Assembly (NCBI GenBank): GCA_010093685.1
Contig: MU006218.1
Coordinates: 1,296,580 to 1,360,579, forward strand
Reading direction: 5' to 3'
DNA from: Ophiobolus disseminans
Lineage: Eukaryota; Ascomycota; Dothideomycetes; Pleosporales; Phaeosphaeriaceae
Length of the DNA stretch: 64,000 bases
Shown here: positions 33,270 through 43,348 of the stretch, piece by piece
Position numbering within the stretch: the stretch's first letter is position 1
Layout of the letters: every line of letters begins with the position of its first letter
Notes under the pieces: generated by a model
What the model saw: the letters and a program-made list of their open reading frames with translations, nothing else
The model's database searches: none
Told to the model about the DNA's origin: nothing
Program-made: the position numbers and the translations under genes

Positions 33270-33787
33270 CGAGCGAGTCATGCTTAGCCTCAGCCGCTAG
33301 CTGGGCTGTTCGGTCACAGCCACGTTCGTGGGTAGAGGGTCTGACATCAGCGCAGATAGAATACCGCTAAGCTACTTGCAGCATTTCTGTACGACTTGCA
33401 GCTAGCGCGCCTTAGTTGTCAATCCTGCTCTGCAGAGCGGTAGACTTGCACAACAGCGCCACGATCTATATTGCCGTTGTAGCTTGCTCGGAATACACTC
33501 TTTACGTGCCTTTGTATGGCTTGATAGACTCTTAGATGCATGCGTTTAACCTTCGGCGCGTCCAAGGCTGTCCGAGGCGGGGCTGTTGTACGTGGCAGCA
33601 ACGTATTATGGTATTGCCAGCCAAGCAGGAATCTGTTGACGAAGAGACGCAGTGTAGGAAAAGCTCAAGGGCTAAGCCTTCTATCCCGAAATTTTTGACG
33701 CCTCTCAGCCATGGTTGGTTTTGTTGTGGTGGGCAGCACAATCGGCATGCCGGCACGCAGGATTTTCCCCCACACATGGAGGGATAG
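33270..33787 (-). repeat. Right terminal inverted repeat of NLR element 1
   Basis: Its reverse complement begins CTATCCCTCC at 33787 and matches the left repeat over its length, with the inner exact 16-mer at 33270-33285. Open frames here are by-products of the repeat. Confidence 0.85.
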
Positions 33788-33789
33788 TA
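33788..33789. other. Target-site duplication TA, right
   Basis: TA after the right end of the element, partner of 29508-29509. Confidence 0.8.
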
Positions 33790-33896
33790 TCAAGGTTGTT
33801 GGTGGGATTGTGGCTAGAGCAAGCGTTACTGAGGGCGATGTTCAGCAGTTTGTGAATCATAAAATGTTGAGCGTCATTTGCTGGGGCGAAAGCTGA
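33790..33896 (+). pseudogene. Detached 3' end of exon 3 of the split secreted protein gene
   Basis: These 107 bases stay open and stop at TGA 33894-33896. The end of the frame (HKMLSVICW) aligns with the end of the intact paralogue (SKLLSMMCF). With the 53 bases at 29457-29509 they add up to 160 nt, exactly the size of exon 3 in the paralogue. Without the upstream part this fragment has no start of its own. Confidence 0.75.
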
Positions 33897-34281
33897 GCGG
33901 TCGCAAGACGGCAAAGGCGTTGCGATAGTTCCCCTCTATCTTGCGAAATTGGTGTCTTCGATGTAAACAAGGTGGTGTGTTGTGACCTGAGTTTGTATTG
34001 CAATACGAAAAACGTTCCAGAAACTATCTCTGTGGTCTCCATGTCTCCAATACCTGGATTACACCTGTCGCGTCAACTTCGTCCTGGAGTCGTTCATTTT
34101 TCGAGCTGAACATTGGGTGAGTGGGGCAAAACGATGGTGAAGGTGACATTGGCTAGATTCACTAGTCATACTCTCACTTTCATCTGTTCCATTAGCGCTG
34201 GCCCTCATCAGCATCTTGCGTCGAATACATTCCGCCTCATTACACTCCCTCTTCTCTGCTGGTGTTGACGAATGTGTCAGG
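33897..34281. other. Intergenic, 385 bp
   Basis: I see no supported gene. It separates the secreted-gene fragment from the BTB pseudogene. Confidence 0.4.
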
Positions 34282-35105
34282 ATGGACTCGGCACCCTCCA
34301 TTTCGTAAGTCAAATCAGCGATCCGACCGCTCTAGCAAACTTGATCCGCGCCGCGGCCCATCAATACACATCATTGAGTGTTGCTAACTCGGGCAACAGA
34401 TCAACTGCCCGGGACAAACTTGTCGTGATTGAAGTCGGACCCGGGAAGAAAATTTACCACGTCCACAAAGCCCTGCTCACCCACCACTCCGAGTACTTCC
34501 AGAAATCGCTGAATGGACCTTGGAAAGAGGGGACGGAACAAAAAGTCACATTGACGGACATCGAAGCACTTACCTTCGAAATCATCTTGCAGTGGGTATA
34601 CACCACGAAGTTGCCATCCGACTATCACAATATGAGAATGCTACGACTCGAAAGCAGTACAGGGTATCATCTCGTAGACGACGACGAGTATGCCTCCGCC
34701 ATGGTGAAGGCTTAAATTTTCGGCGATCGGGTTCTGGCCGAGGCTTTTCGCATGGATGTCAACAACTAGATGACTGACTTTATTGTGGGTTATCCTTACC
34801 CTTCGTGGCTCTATGCAACCAAAGTCGCGCATTCGACTCTCCCAGGAGATCATAATCTAGTCAAGTTTATCATCGACATCCACTGCATGTATTGCGTTGA
34901 GGATTGTTACACCCTGACAGACCCGAGGGACAATGCGTCGGATCTTCTATCGCAACCTCCTGCCGATCTTCTGCTTAAGATTCTTGCGAGGTACGCCCAA
35001 ATTGCAATGGCCAACTCTGATTGGTTCAAAGGAGGCTTGAACGCTTGCGACTATCACGAACATGGGTCAGGAGAAGTGAAGAGAGCCTGCAAGAAGAAGA
35101 CTTAA
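34282..35105 (+). pseudogene. BTB/POZ-domain protein gene with two in-frame stops
   Basis: Start ATG 34282 (MDSAPSIS), intron 34305-34399 (GTAAGT..GCTAAC..CAG), then a BTB domain: KIYHVHKALLTHHSEYFQKS, GPWKEG, LTDIEALTFEIILQWVYTT. The same frame continues to 35105 through a second conserved segment (FGDRVLAEAFR, MTDFIVGYPYPS, LLLKILARYAQIAMANSDWF). It is broken by TAA at 34713-34715 and TAG at 34767-34769. Small fungal BTB proteins of this type are common and mostly uncharacterised; some act as Cul3 adaptors. Both stops are single-base changes away from sense codons and the rest looks intact, so loss seems recent. A stop-free product would be about 240 residues. Confidence 0.75.
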
Positions 35106-35335
35106 GACGATTAGATTCAGGTGCCCGACAAAGGGTTTCATTGGACAGCAAGAAGGGCTGTATGGAATACTCGCGAAAGCGAAGGACGCATGCAGAGAAC
35201 GAAAAAGAAGTTACCTCCTGAGAAACAGGAGGGGGATGGAATTTTTCTTAGCTTTACTGGGCTACGAAACTCCGAATTAAGTCCGAAACTGAGTCTCACT
35301 GCGACAATTTAATTATGACCATGGCAACTACCAAT

Positions 35336-36466
35336 TCAATGATTCATCGCCCAGATGTAGTTGTCCTCAATCTGATCATGCCTTCTCTGCCTTTCCTCAG
35401 CTGTAGCCTTCAACATCTTCATCCGGAACGTGTATCCCGCTTTCGTCGGTCCGCAGCGGATGTCTTCGCAGTCGCCGCACTCGCAGTATGATGGCAAGCA
35501 AATTAACAAGCCTCGACCGCACTTCTGAAGCTTTGCAAGGTAGCGGTCCAAAGCTTGATCTGGTGTTTCGTCGATAGGACAATTTGCATTAACCACTGCG
35601 GCAGCGTAAACCTTTTCGAGGAGGTATCTTTTGGACCGGTATTGTCTATTGAAGCGATTGCTGTAGATGGGACGTACTCCACGACGCTTGAGCTGCTGTT
35701 CAGTCATGTGGAAGAGCGCAATGATGTCGAAACCATCGATCCAGATTGGGTTTCCAGCAGCGTCCTGGAAGCGAGAAGTAGCTGCCGGGGTGGTTGTATT
35801 TGATGTATCTTGCCCAACTGTAGGTGTTGACGCTGCAGCGCTATCTGGAGCCGGGCGATCGGTGAGTCCTTTCCACTGCAATAGTCCCTTCTTAACGATG
35901 TGCGAATCGTCTACGTCTCTGCAGGCTTTGGGCTTTCCCAACATCCATCCAAGATATCCGAGGTCTTGAACATCATTCACGTGTTTCAAGGTATGACCGC
36001 GGTGCTTGCCAGTCTTCAGCTGGTATCTGTGGTATGGATTTTCCTCTATGAGCGTGCGTTGCGCTTCATCGACGTCTTCATCTATTCCTTCCAGCGTTGG
36101 ATCGACGCGATTGCCGCCCTGGTTCGAAATCGGGTTCGCCGGATTTCCCATTTCTTTCTGGGAGACCTCTGCGGTGGCATCTCGTTTTCCGCCCGGATGG
36201 AAACGTGGGCGCAGCGGAGCGGGGATTTTGCAATCAACTAGCGCGTTAGCGAGTGACTCTGCACGTCGAAGGTGTGTGTAATAGAAGTAGGGGGCTGGGG
36301 TACCTTTTAGCGTTTTTGTAGTCTCAGTATCTACTTGATGAAAAGAGAGCGATCTAATGTGAGCCTGATGAAATCGGCAGCTGAAGGAGAGGAAGCGAAA
36401 CGACGAGGAGAGATGACCTTGGAAACCTCGATTGCTGGCTTGCATCCCAACCTTGGAAGCATGCAA
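35336..36466 (-). CDS. Hypothetical protein with a DUF3820-like patch
   Basis: An uninterrupted frame of 376 codons. The N-terminal 60 residues are Ser/Phe/His-rich and may not be translated; later Met residues are possible starts. The segment HRYQLKTGKHRGHTLKHVND..YLGWMLGKP resembles the short GKxxGxxLxxVPxxYLxW motif of DUF3820-type domains, here with VND in place of VP. Downstream are a Pro/Thr-rich linker, a region with FDIIALFHMTEQQLKRRG, and a Cys cluster near the C terminus (SYCECGDCEDIRCGP) that could bind metal. Similar orphan proteins occur in accessory parts of ascomycete genomes. I recognise no function. It lies among decayed genes, but its own frame is intact over 1.1 kb. Confidence 0.6.
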   Translation of the reverse strand: MHASKVGMQASNRGFQGHLSSSFRFLSFSCRFHQAHIRSLSFHQVDTETTKTLKGTPAPYFYYTHLRRAESLANALVDCKIPAPLRPRFHPGGKRDATAEVSQKEMGNPANPISNQGGNRVDPTLEGIDEDVDEAQRTLIEENPYHRYQLKTGKHRGHTLKHVNDVQDLGYLGWMLGKPKACRDVDDSHIVKKGLLQWKGLTDRPAPDSAAASTPTVGQDTSNTTTPAATSRFQDAAGNPIWIDGFDIIALFHMTEQQLKRRGVRPIYSNRFNRQYRSKRYLLEKVYAAAVVNANCPIDETPDQALDRYLAKLQKCGRGLLICLPSYCECGDCEDIRCGPTKAGYTFRMKMLKATAEERQRRHDQIEDNYIWAMNH

Positions 36467-37076
36467 GCCGTAACTCGTTGCGACGAATCATTGCAGATAG
36501 TTTTGACCAATCAGAAACCTCAAAAATGGCGGCCTTTCGAGGTGAGGTCGGGTGTCGGAGGTTAGCTAAGAGCTTAGCTCGAAAACCCCCTGCTTCACGA
36601 AAATGAACGCCAAGCCACAATTCGTGTTGTGCTTGTGTGTCGTTCGCAGTGTCAGCGTGGAGACAACACCGTAGACATGTGTAAAAATAGTAGGATATCT
36701 CTGAGTCATTATGCAATCTTCGGTAGCACAGATATCGATAGCAAGCGGAGATGACGTCATACGTCTCATCAGCAACATTCGCATCCGCATCTTACTAGCT
36801 CCAGAACAAGTCAATACCCAAGTACCGAACGGATCTCAAGAATAACATCATTGGCCTATCTGGTTCATGTGGTAATTGTATTCCTTAAGCGTGACGCGGA
36901 TGCAAGCGAATGCGAAATAAGCGCGTCGATCGACGCGTATTGGTCGTGTCTCATAGAGATCGCGAAACCACGCCTCAGGCTCACAACGAACCACAACGGA
37001 GTATAAGACGCTCTGAGCCTTCGGTCATGCTGGATGGGAACCACGAAGGGCAGAGCATCACATCCTTTCTAGCATT
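36467..37076. other. Intergenic, 610 bp
   Basis: No supported gene. GCGCGTCGATCGACGCGT near 36919-36936 is a near-perfect palindrome. Bases 37000-37076 are probably the promoter of the gene at 37077. Confidence 0.4.
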
Positions 37077-37728
37077 ATGCCTGCTCTGAGCTTTACCATT
37101 GTGCTTCACACCCTCAACATCCTCATCGGCATCCTCAGCGCCGCGATCTTAGCGCTTGTTGTGCACAGCGTCATTCTCATCAAGCGCATGGAAGCTCTCT
37201 ATCCTCAAGATGTTAAGCGCACCGGCCACAGCTTGCTGTTTTGGCCCGGCGTAGGCGGAATTGTGGACATGCTTCTGTTCATATTCTTATGGCTCCAGGC
37301 CCCGCACACGGGTGGTATGGTATGCACGTTATCGAGCTCCGATAGATATATGACATGCTAAATCTAAGTAGACCAAGAAGCTGATTTCATACTGGAACAG
37401 CCTTCTGTTCGTCACATGCTTCATCTTCGGACGTCCTTTCGTTGTGCTTATTTACACTTTTGTCGAGTACGGTCATGCCACCAAAGGTCAAATTCTTCCC
37501 TTGTCCGGATACATCACCCCTGAGACATGGACATGTGCCGCTGCTGGACGGAACAATCTACAAACTGCTCGGTCAATGTGCACGCAGCTGCGCGCAGCGC
37601 GGTACTTGCTGATTCTAGAGGTTGTAATTGGAGCAATAATGCTTTGCTTAATGATATGGATAAGAATACAATTACGAAAAGAAGAGAAGTCTGTGAAACC
37701 AACGGCAACACCAGAGATCGAGGCATGA
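37077..37728 (+). CDS. Small four-helix membrane protein
   Basis: Exons 37077-37319 and 37372-37728 give 199 residues with phase-0 splicing (GGM/TKKLISYW). Four hydrophobic segments are clear: VLHTLNILIGILSAAILALV, LLFWPGVGGIVDMLLFIFLW, LLFVTCFIFGRPFVVLIYTF and YLLILEVVIGAIMLCLMIWI. The third loop is hydrophilic with two Cys (ETWTCAAAGR, ARSMCTQL), and the C terminus is short and basic (QLRKEEKSVK). The arrangement is MARVEL-like, as in many fungal plasma-membrane proteins, but I see no diagnostic motif. It is convergent with the solute-binding protein gene, with only 38 bp between the stops. Confidence 0.7.
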
Positions 37729-37766
37729 AGGAAGCCCCACTTCGCAGAGTAACTTGCATCTTAACT

Positions 37767-38907
37767 CTACAAATTGTCCTTGAGTGGACTCAATCCCTGC
37801 GCCGAACCGATCAAGTTTTCGAACCAGAAACGCATCCTCTCTACGTTCGCTCGATCGCTCATCCATTCGCCAAAGGCAGTCACGTTCGTGCCTTCCTGTT
37901 CCCAGATCTTGGAAAAGCCAACTGGGGCTGGGAGGTCCTCTCTCACGCTCCATCCACGCACCGACTGGTGCTCGGTGCTCAGAATGAAGTTGTGCAGCAG
38001 CTTCGCACCTTCTGGGTGGGGAGCATCTTTGAGAATGGCGCCGGTCTGGGGCCATGCGACGAATTCACCCTCGGTAGGGAAGGCAGTACCTGGCTGGGCA
38101 GCTGGAGACTTGCTCGAGGTAAACGTTGCGACGTATGAGCTGTTTGCCGCGTTAAGAAGCGTTCTTGGTGTAGCAGTGCCGCGAACCCAGCGTGGGTTCT
38201 GCGCGAGGAGACCATCGAACCATTCCTGGCCGTACTGTTTGACGCTGCGAGAAGCTGTTAGCATTTGAAGAGACAACAAGCGCAGGACTAGGAATGAGCT
38301 GGTCTTACATCAAGTCGAACTGGAACAAGACCGCGTCATCATCATTCGGGTACGTGAGGACAAGCTTGTCCTTGAACGCTGGGTCGAGGAAGTCTGTATA
38401 CTCCGTAGGTGTCGCCACCGTTGTCTTGTTCGGGTTGGAGGTCAATCCCCACGCAATGATGAACAACCCCATATACGCCGCATCATCGTCTTTGAAATCG
38501 CCATGGATCGCCTCGAAACCAGCCGGCGCATAGTTCAGCAGAACACCCTGCTCCTTCCATCGAGGGTAATCGTGCAGAGTCTGGAGGATGATGCTGTCGA
38601 CGTAGACATTCTCATCCGCGATTTGCTGGTCAAGATTGCTGTCATGGTATTTCGAGAGATCGACTGTGACGTTAAGAGTCATGCCAGGAAAGCGCGTCTC
38701 GAAAGCGTTCTTCAAGAAGTTTTGCTGTGTCGCCTCATCACCGCCGTGCCAGAGGGTGACAACACCACCTTCAGCAAGGGCTGCCTGGTGGAGCTCATCG
38801 AGAGAGCGCGTCTCTACTTGCAGGGTGGAGTTGTCGTAAACAGCTCGGTGGGCTTTTGTTGCGGCAGCACTGGCAATGAATGCCAGGTTGAGAATGGAGC
38901 AGCGCAT
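37767..38907 (-). CDS. Secreted bacterial-type extracellular solute-binding protein
   Basis: Exons 38907-38309 and 38244-37767 give 358 residues. A signal peptide (MRCSILNLAFIASAAATKAH) is followed by a periplasmic-binding-protein fold signature of the iron/spermidine type. This includes LAEGGVVTLWHGGDEATQQN, FETRFPGMTLNVTVDLSKYH, VDSIILQTLHDYPRWKEQGV, YMGLFIIAWGLTSNP and, at the C terminus, HPEGAKLLHNFILSTEHQ and GTNVTAFGEWMSDR. In bacteria such proteins feed ABC importers. Fungi lack that importer class, yet many ascomycetes carry secreted homologues of unknown role. The intron and the eukaryotic signal peptide show that it is a settled fungal gene. Ancient transfer from bacteria is plausible but not shown here. 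Confidence 0.82.
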
Positions 38908-39845
38908 GGTAAAGAAAGAACCGGGGATTGAGGATGTCGTTTGAAGCATGTAAACAACAGCAGCCAAACGTTATATACATCCCAATTACCTGGTCACATC
39001 ATCGGCAGTATGGTGTCATGGCGTCGCGTCAGTAGCGTCGGCAATGAGATTGCGCAAGTTTGCAGGTCTTTGCATGTCCGAAATAACGCCAGAGCAACCC
39101 TCATTTCTTTCTACTTTCGACCACCAGTATCCTTGATAATACTGGGTTTGCACAGCCTCGTTCCGGTTCCGGTTCCGAATAAACGTGCATAGGTTGTCCA
39201 TATGTCCACAGGTGTACCTACCACTGAAGATACACCTTCATATATAGGTAATGCTAAAGAGAACATCCTGAGGTCGCTGTGATCACTTTTAAGAGACACT
39301 GGCGAATAGGTGTTCGTACAATGGGCTAGCATGAAGAGCTGCCGCGCAATTAGTCTGCACAGGTGATGGGTGAAGGCGAGATACTCGGCTTTACTATGAG
39401 ATTCAATGTGAAGCAATGATATTTTTTTTGAGAAAGTGTGGCGTGTTCAAATGGAGCTCGGGTTTTTCGAGTTCTACATCCCCACCAAAATTACCGTGGG
39501 GGTATAAACCTGGGAAATTTCGAGCGCCTTCATGGTGTGGCGTGAAACAGGGGCTATCTTCCCAGGAAGGTAGGTAACGCGGCGAGTTCCGGGGCCTAAT
39601 CTTGGAAACAACACCTATGGCGTACCCGTGGACGACCCTTCGATTTCCTCTGCTTGCGCATCTGCTTTTGTCAGCGTATGGAAACTTATCGCCTTGCACA
39701 TGCGTGAGGACGGCGATAGACCTTGGTAGGACACCTAAGTAAGTCACGATCCATCAGCACGCAACGAAACTAGAAGACGTCTCCTTTCCTACAGCTACCC
39801 GCAAGCCACGTAATCACATTGATCAGTACACCTTCTGTAGTATAG
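38908..39845. other. Intergenic, 938 bp
   Basis: No supported gene. A leftward frame at 39747-39403 has no recognisable features. A CCGGTTCCGGTTCCG microrepeat lies near 39160-39175. This begins a stretch of low gene density. Confidence 0.4.
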
Positions 39846-40034
39846 TTCCTCGTGTTGTTCCACCACGAGGCGGTTGTGCTTCTCGCGAACGAACTGGAGC
39901 TCGCTTTGTTGTCATGCTGTTGCGAGATCAACCGTGAAGCAACGTCTATGTTCTATCGGCTCGTCGAGTTAGAGTATTCCAATGTCAGAGGTGCACGCTT
40001 TTTACTACCAAGTACCAGCCACTGGTCCGCTTGA
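39846..40034 (+). pseudogene. Fragment of a 2EXR/F-box-like gene
   Basis: A 60-codon frame contains LLSCCCEINREATSMFYRLV, which resembles the CRQIxxEAxxxFYxxxxF core of the 2EXR family seen in three neighbours to the right. No LPxELRNxIY block precedes it. It is probably an eroded relic, and the match is short. Confidence 0.35.
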
Positions 40035-40560
40035 TAGAACTGTGGAGTCTGTTGTTAAGCACGCTGGTCTTTAGCCTGCATTCGCATCCCTTTATCGATA
40101 CCTAGGGACACGAGATTCCATTACGCATTCTCAAACCTGGAGGAATGAGTTGTTCGCAACCTACCAAAGCGCTTGCAGGACACCGGGAAGTACGTGCAAA
40201 CTGGTAGTGGCGCTACAATACCAAAGGTGAGGTCACGATTCCTATTGGACCATGATCAAAAGTTGTCCTCCCACTCTCACCTACACCCACCAGTGCTTGC
40301 TGCTCTCACCTTTTTGATCAAGTACTTCTGGGTTTAAGTTTGCGAAACACTTCACAACCCGAACAGCGCTCTCACCTATTACAATCCACGAGTCAACTTC
40401 TTTCCTGCTCCAGAAAGATGATAGCTGCACGTAAACCTTGGGTGAATATTCCAATGCCAGATGTCAAGCATGCTAACGATCCCATATAAGTTTTCAAAGA
40501 ACGCTTGATGCAAATTTTGCATAATGCTAATGTCACTGAAGCACCCAAGCCAACCGACTT
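40035..40560. other. Intergenic, no gene seen
   Basis: Low coding potential on both strands. It could contain the lost 5' end of the 2EXR relic to the right. Confidence 0.4.
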
Positions 40561-41076
40561 CAGTCGCCCTTACTGCGACTTCCACCAGAACTCCGAAACC
40601 GGATCTACGGCTATGCTCTCACACATGGTACGCTGGAGATTGTCTCTTGGAGTTTTTGAGGAAGTTTACCCATGCTCAACGTTGGACTGCTTCGAACTTG
40701 TCGTCAACTACACTCCGAGACAATAATTCTCTTCTACAGTCTCAACACTTTCAGACTAAACAACAACATGGACCTGGTCATCTTCACGGCTTGTATGAGT
40801 ACCGAGAAGCGGAGTGTTATTCGGTGTCTCGACCTGGGATTACGCGCCGCTGTAGCGGTCAATAACGCAGTGCGGGATGGCAGCGACTGCTCAAAATTGC
40901 GCTCGTTCCCGTCTTTGGAGGAGGTGCATGTGTGGGGACAAGCATTAGAAGGACTCAGGGTCGCAATCAACGTATCTCTTACGTGCAGTACGCGCAACTC
41001 AAGTCTGAGGGTTATTTGGGTAGACAACTGTTATGGTGCATGGAATAAGTCAAGTGGCTGGACTGGTAGTGATTGA
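40561..41076 (+). pseudogene. 2EXR/F-box-like gene with a premature stop
   Basis: In one frame 40566 onward reads LLRLPPELRNRIYGYALTHG, the family's opening motif. The same frame meets TGA at 40657-40659, then continues GLLRTCRQLHSETIILFYSLNTF and FPSLEEVHVWGQ to a stop at 41076. Motif order and spacing match the better-kept copy at 42464, so this is one gene broken by a nonsense codon or, less likely, an intron whose borders I cannot find. No upstream ATG exon is evident. Confidence 0.6.
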
Positions 41077-42463
41077 GTGGTAGGAGGAAAAAGCGGTACG
41101 GCGCAGCTCATTGGAGTGCGTCGAGTTTGCGAAAGAAGGTGCACCTACACATCTCCTGTTTTCACCTGAACGTAACTCCCATGAGCTTCTTCTCTACCAT
41201 CTTTCCCCATCTATTTCCTTCTAAAGGCTTGAACCTTTAGCGACAATTTATATTCAACACAGTACAGACCACTATTCCTCTAACCCCATCCTGGAATCTA
41301 CAACCGCATGTGTCTCTCTACAGCACAAAAGGATGTCATCGAGGCTTTCCCTACATCGCTCAGCGCACCAGACTAAGTCGTTGCACGTGCTTTCACTCAG
41401 GTCCATTCAGCAAAATGATAAAACAACACCACACATCCCCAACGCCGCCTCGAACCCACAACCCCAGCAAAAAAAGTCAGCCTTCCCATCGACGTTATCG
41501 CTTCCCTTAGTGGACAGGCGTTAAACCCACTGAAGAGAAGTCGCAACGTATGGACTGACTCGAAAACTCTTTGGGCCGAGAGGGCGGAATTTTATCACGA
41601 TGCGAGAACACCGACGTCTACTTGGGGAGACGCTTTGATAGGAAAGAGTAAAACAAAGGAAAATATATAGTGGAAATTGGGAGCGGTGAGTGTGGGTGAG
41701 ATGAGGCTTTTGCTCTACCTGCCGACAGATCTGCGCCAAGGCCTCCATACTCCCGTTTGCTCTCAACATTTTCAGCTTTGACGATTTCGTAAAACCAGTA
41801 GTACAAGAGAGTTTGACCGCCATACGCTTGATCAGTATTTCGGCATGAATCGCTCCCGAAGTCAGGTTATTGACGATCTCGCGCACCGGCAAACATCCCA
41901 CGTCTTCATTCATTTTCGTCACTTGAGGTCATCCACGTTAGAAGGGGAGTAGAATAGAGAGCGTGGGACTCGACTGGATTGTAGTTACGGGAGCTAACTC
42001 AAAGACTGGCCTTGTATATGGTGCCTCAAGGTTGAGTCTCTGGTCAAATGCTCAAAGTAATGGCCCGGGGGTTCGTAAGTTCGTAACCAACACTCAGCAT
42101 GCGTAAAGAAGAGCGAAACAATGGTAAGAGATCAGCTTCAACAATTCAAGTATTATTCTCAATCTCTCTTTTGTCGTTACCCGGGTGGCCTATACGTACT
42201 CCAGGGATTTCCGATGTCGGATGAATGAGAATCTTTCACCGCCTCAGTACCGCATGGAGCAGAGAGTAATTGAGCGTGATCTCATCAAGCATTCATGTCG
42301 GTGTAGGTCCGCTACCGCACTATTGAGCATATTCCCCGCATAGACTTTCTGATCATCCTTACACTCAACTTGCAATCCTTCTCAACTGCTCTGGGGCAAG
42401 CAATCAGATCCTCTCACATATATACTGACAACTTGATCGGCTAGAGTAACTCTCTTGAGCACT
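41077..42463. other. Gene-poor stretch, 1387 bp
   Basis: I found no supported coding region. A leftward frame at 41922-41521 lacks any domain and has erratic composition. There are no clear repeats or transposon motifs. The last 150 bases serve as promoter for the gene at 42464. Confidence 0.4.
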
Positions 42464-43072
42464 ATGAGCGAACCTCACGAGCCCTTAGTAGACCTCAAAG
42501 ACGTCGCAGATCTGAACGACGTCCAGTATCAAGGATCTCGGTCAGTAAATCTCATTCCTAATTCGCTAGACCAGGGTCACTGATGCTACGATAGTACTGA
42601 CTCGAACAAACAAACTTCACGTCTCCTCCGTTTACCGGCCGAACTCCGCAATCGTATCTACGAGCTCGCTCTCAATCAAGGCAACATACAACTGTTCCCC
42701 GGCATCCAAGCCGATTCGCGGCCCGAAGACAAGCCCGAGCTTGCGCTCCTGCGTACTTGCCGCCAGATCTTGTCCGAAGCGTCTCCCATATTCTACAGCA
42801 TCAACACCTTCGAGTTCGAGTTCACCTTCCACATATTGAGATTCGCTCTCTCACTGACTGAGCAGAATCGTCAGGTGATTCGCTCAATCAGGCTCCAAGC
42901 TCCGTCCATAGACAGTATCGTGGGTGGCCGAGGCGGTCTTGATGCGATCCACCTTATTCCGTCACTCGAGGAGTTGCACTTCCGCGGACATCTCTGTGGA
43001 GCTGCATGGGACGAGTTGGGCGTGACGAGGCTTCGTCTGGATGGGAGGAGCATCACGGTCTTTGCTGATTAG
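42464..43072 (+). CDS. 2EXR/F-box-like domain protein (intact)
   Basis: Exons 42464-42540 and 42595-43072 give 184 residues. After an acidic N terminus (MSEPHEPLVDLKDVADL) comes the family core: LLRLPAELRNRIYELAL, LALLRTCRQILSEASPIFYS, INTFEFEFTFHILRFAL, RQVIRSIRLQAP, then IPSLEELHFRG. In ascomycetes this is the 2EXR type, an F-box-like fold, found in large lineage-specific families. Binding of Skp1 is not established for them. It is the best-preserved of four such genes or relics between 39.8 and 45.1 kb and is used here as the reference for judging the others. Confidence 0.75.
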
Positions 43073-43348
43073 GTGGCGTACTCCGTGGTATACGGAATGC
43101 GGGTTCTCTATGGGTTTTTGAGAATTTGTATGGTATATGTTTGTATGTTAATTTTCCTGATTTCATTCATTGGAGATCAAGGGTCATACTAAGACCCACA
43201 TGTACCGATTGTGGCCGCCGTTCGAAAGTATGAAGTCGCAATCGCTCTTTAATATTGCTAGCCTTTTCTTTCCTGAGATACCATACGCTCCTTGTTGATC
43301 AACCTCAAGCAACAGTCAACCTTCAATTAGATTTTGGGACTCCATACC

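Larger units (their letters stand above)
29510..33787 (+). mobile_element. 4278-bp inverted-repeat element carrying an NLR gene (copy 1)
   Basis: The ends are imperfect inverted repeats that begin CTATCCCTCC on both sides. By eye 67 of the first 80 bases match, and matching blocks continue to an exact 16-mer at 29973-29988 versus 33270-33285, so each repeat is about 480-520 bp. TA flanks both sides. The host exon around it reads through if the element and one TA are removed. The one clear gene inside is the HET - NB-ARC - TPR protein at 30244-33120. There is no room for a transposase, so movement would need an enzyme supplied elsewhere. A second copy starts at 60882. The TA target suggests the Tc1/mariner group, but the family is not identified. 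Confidence 0.85.

Noticed and set aside
29510..33787. Repeat-induced point mutation acting on the NLR element
   Set aside because: Differences between the terminal repeats include several transversions (8 transitions of 13 in the outer 80 bp), and both NLR genes remain open without the C-to-T stop pattern expected from heavy RIP.
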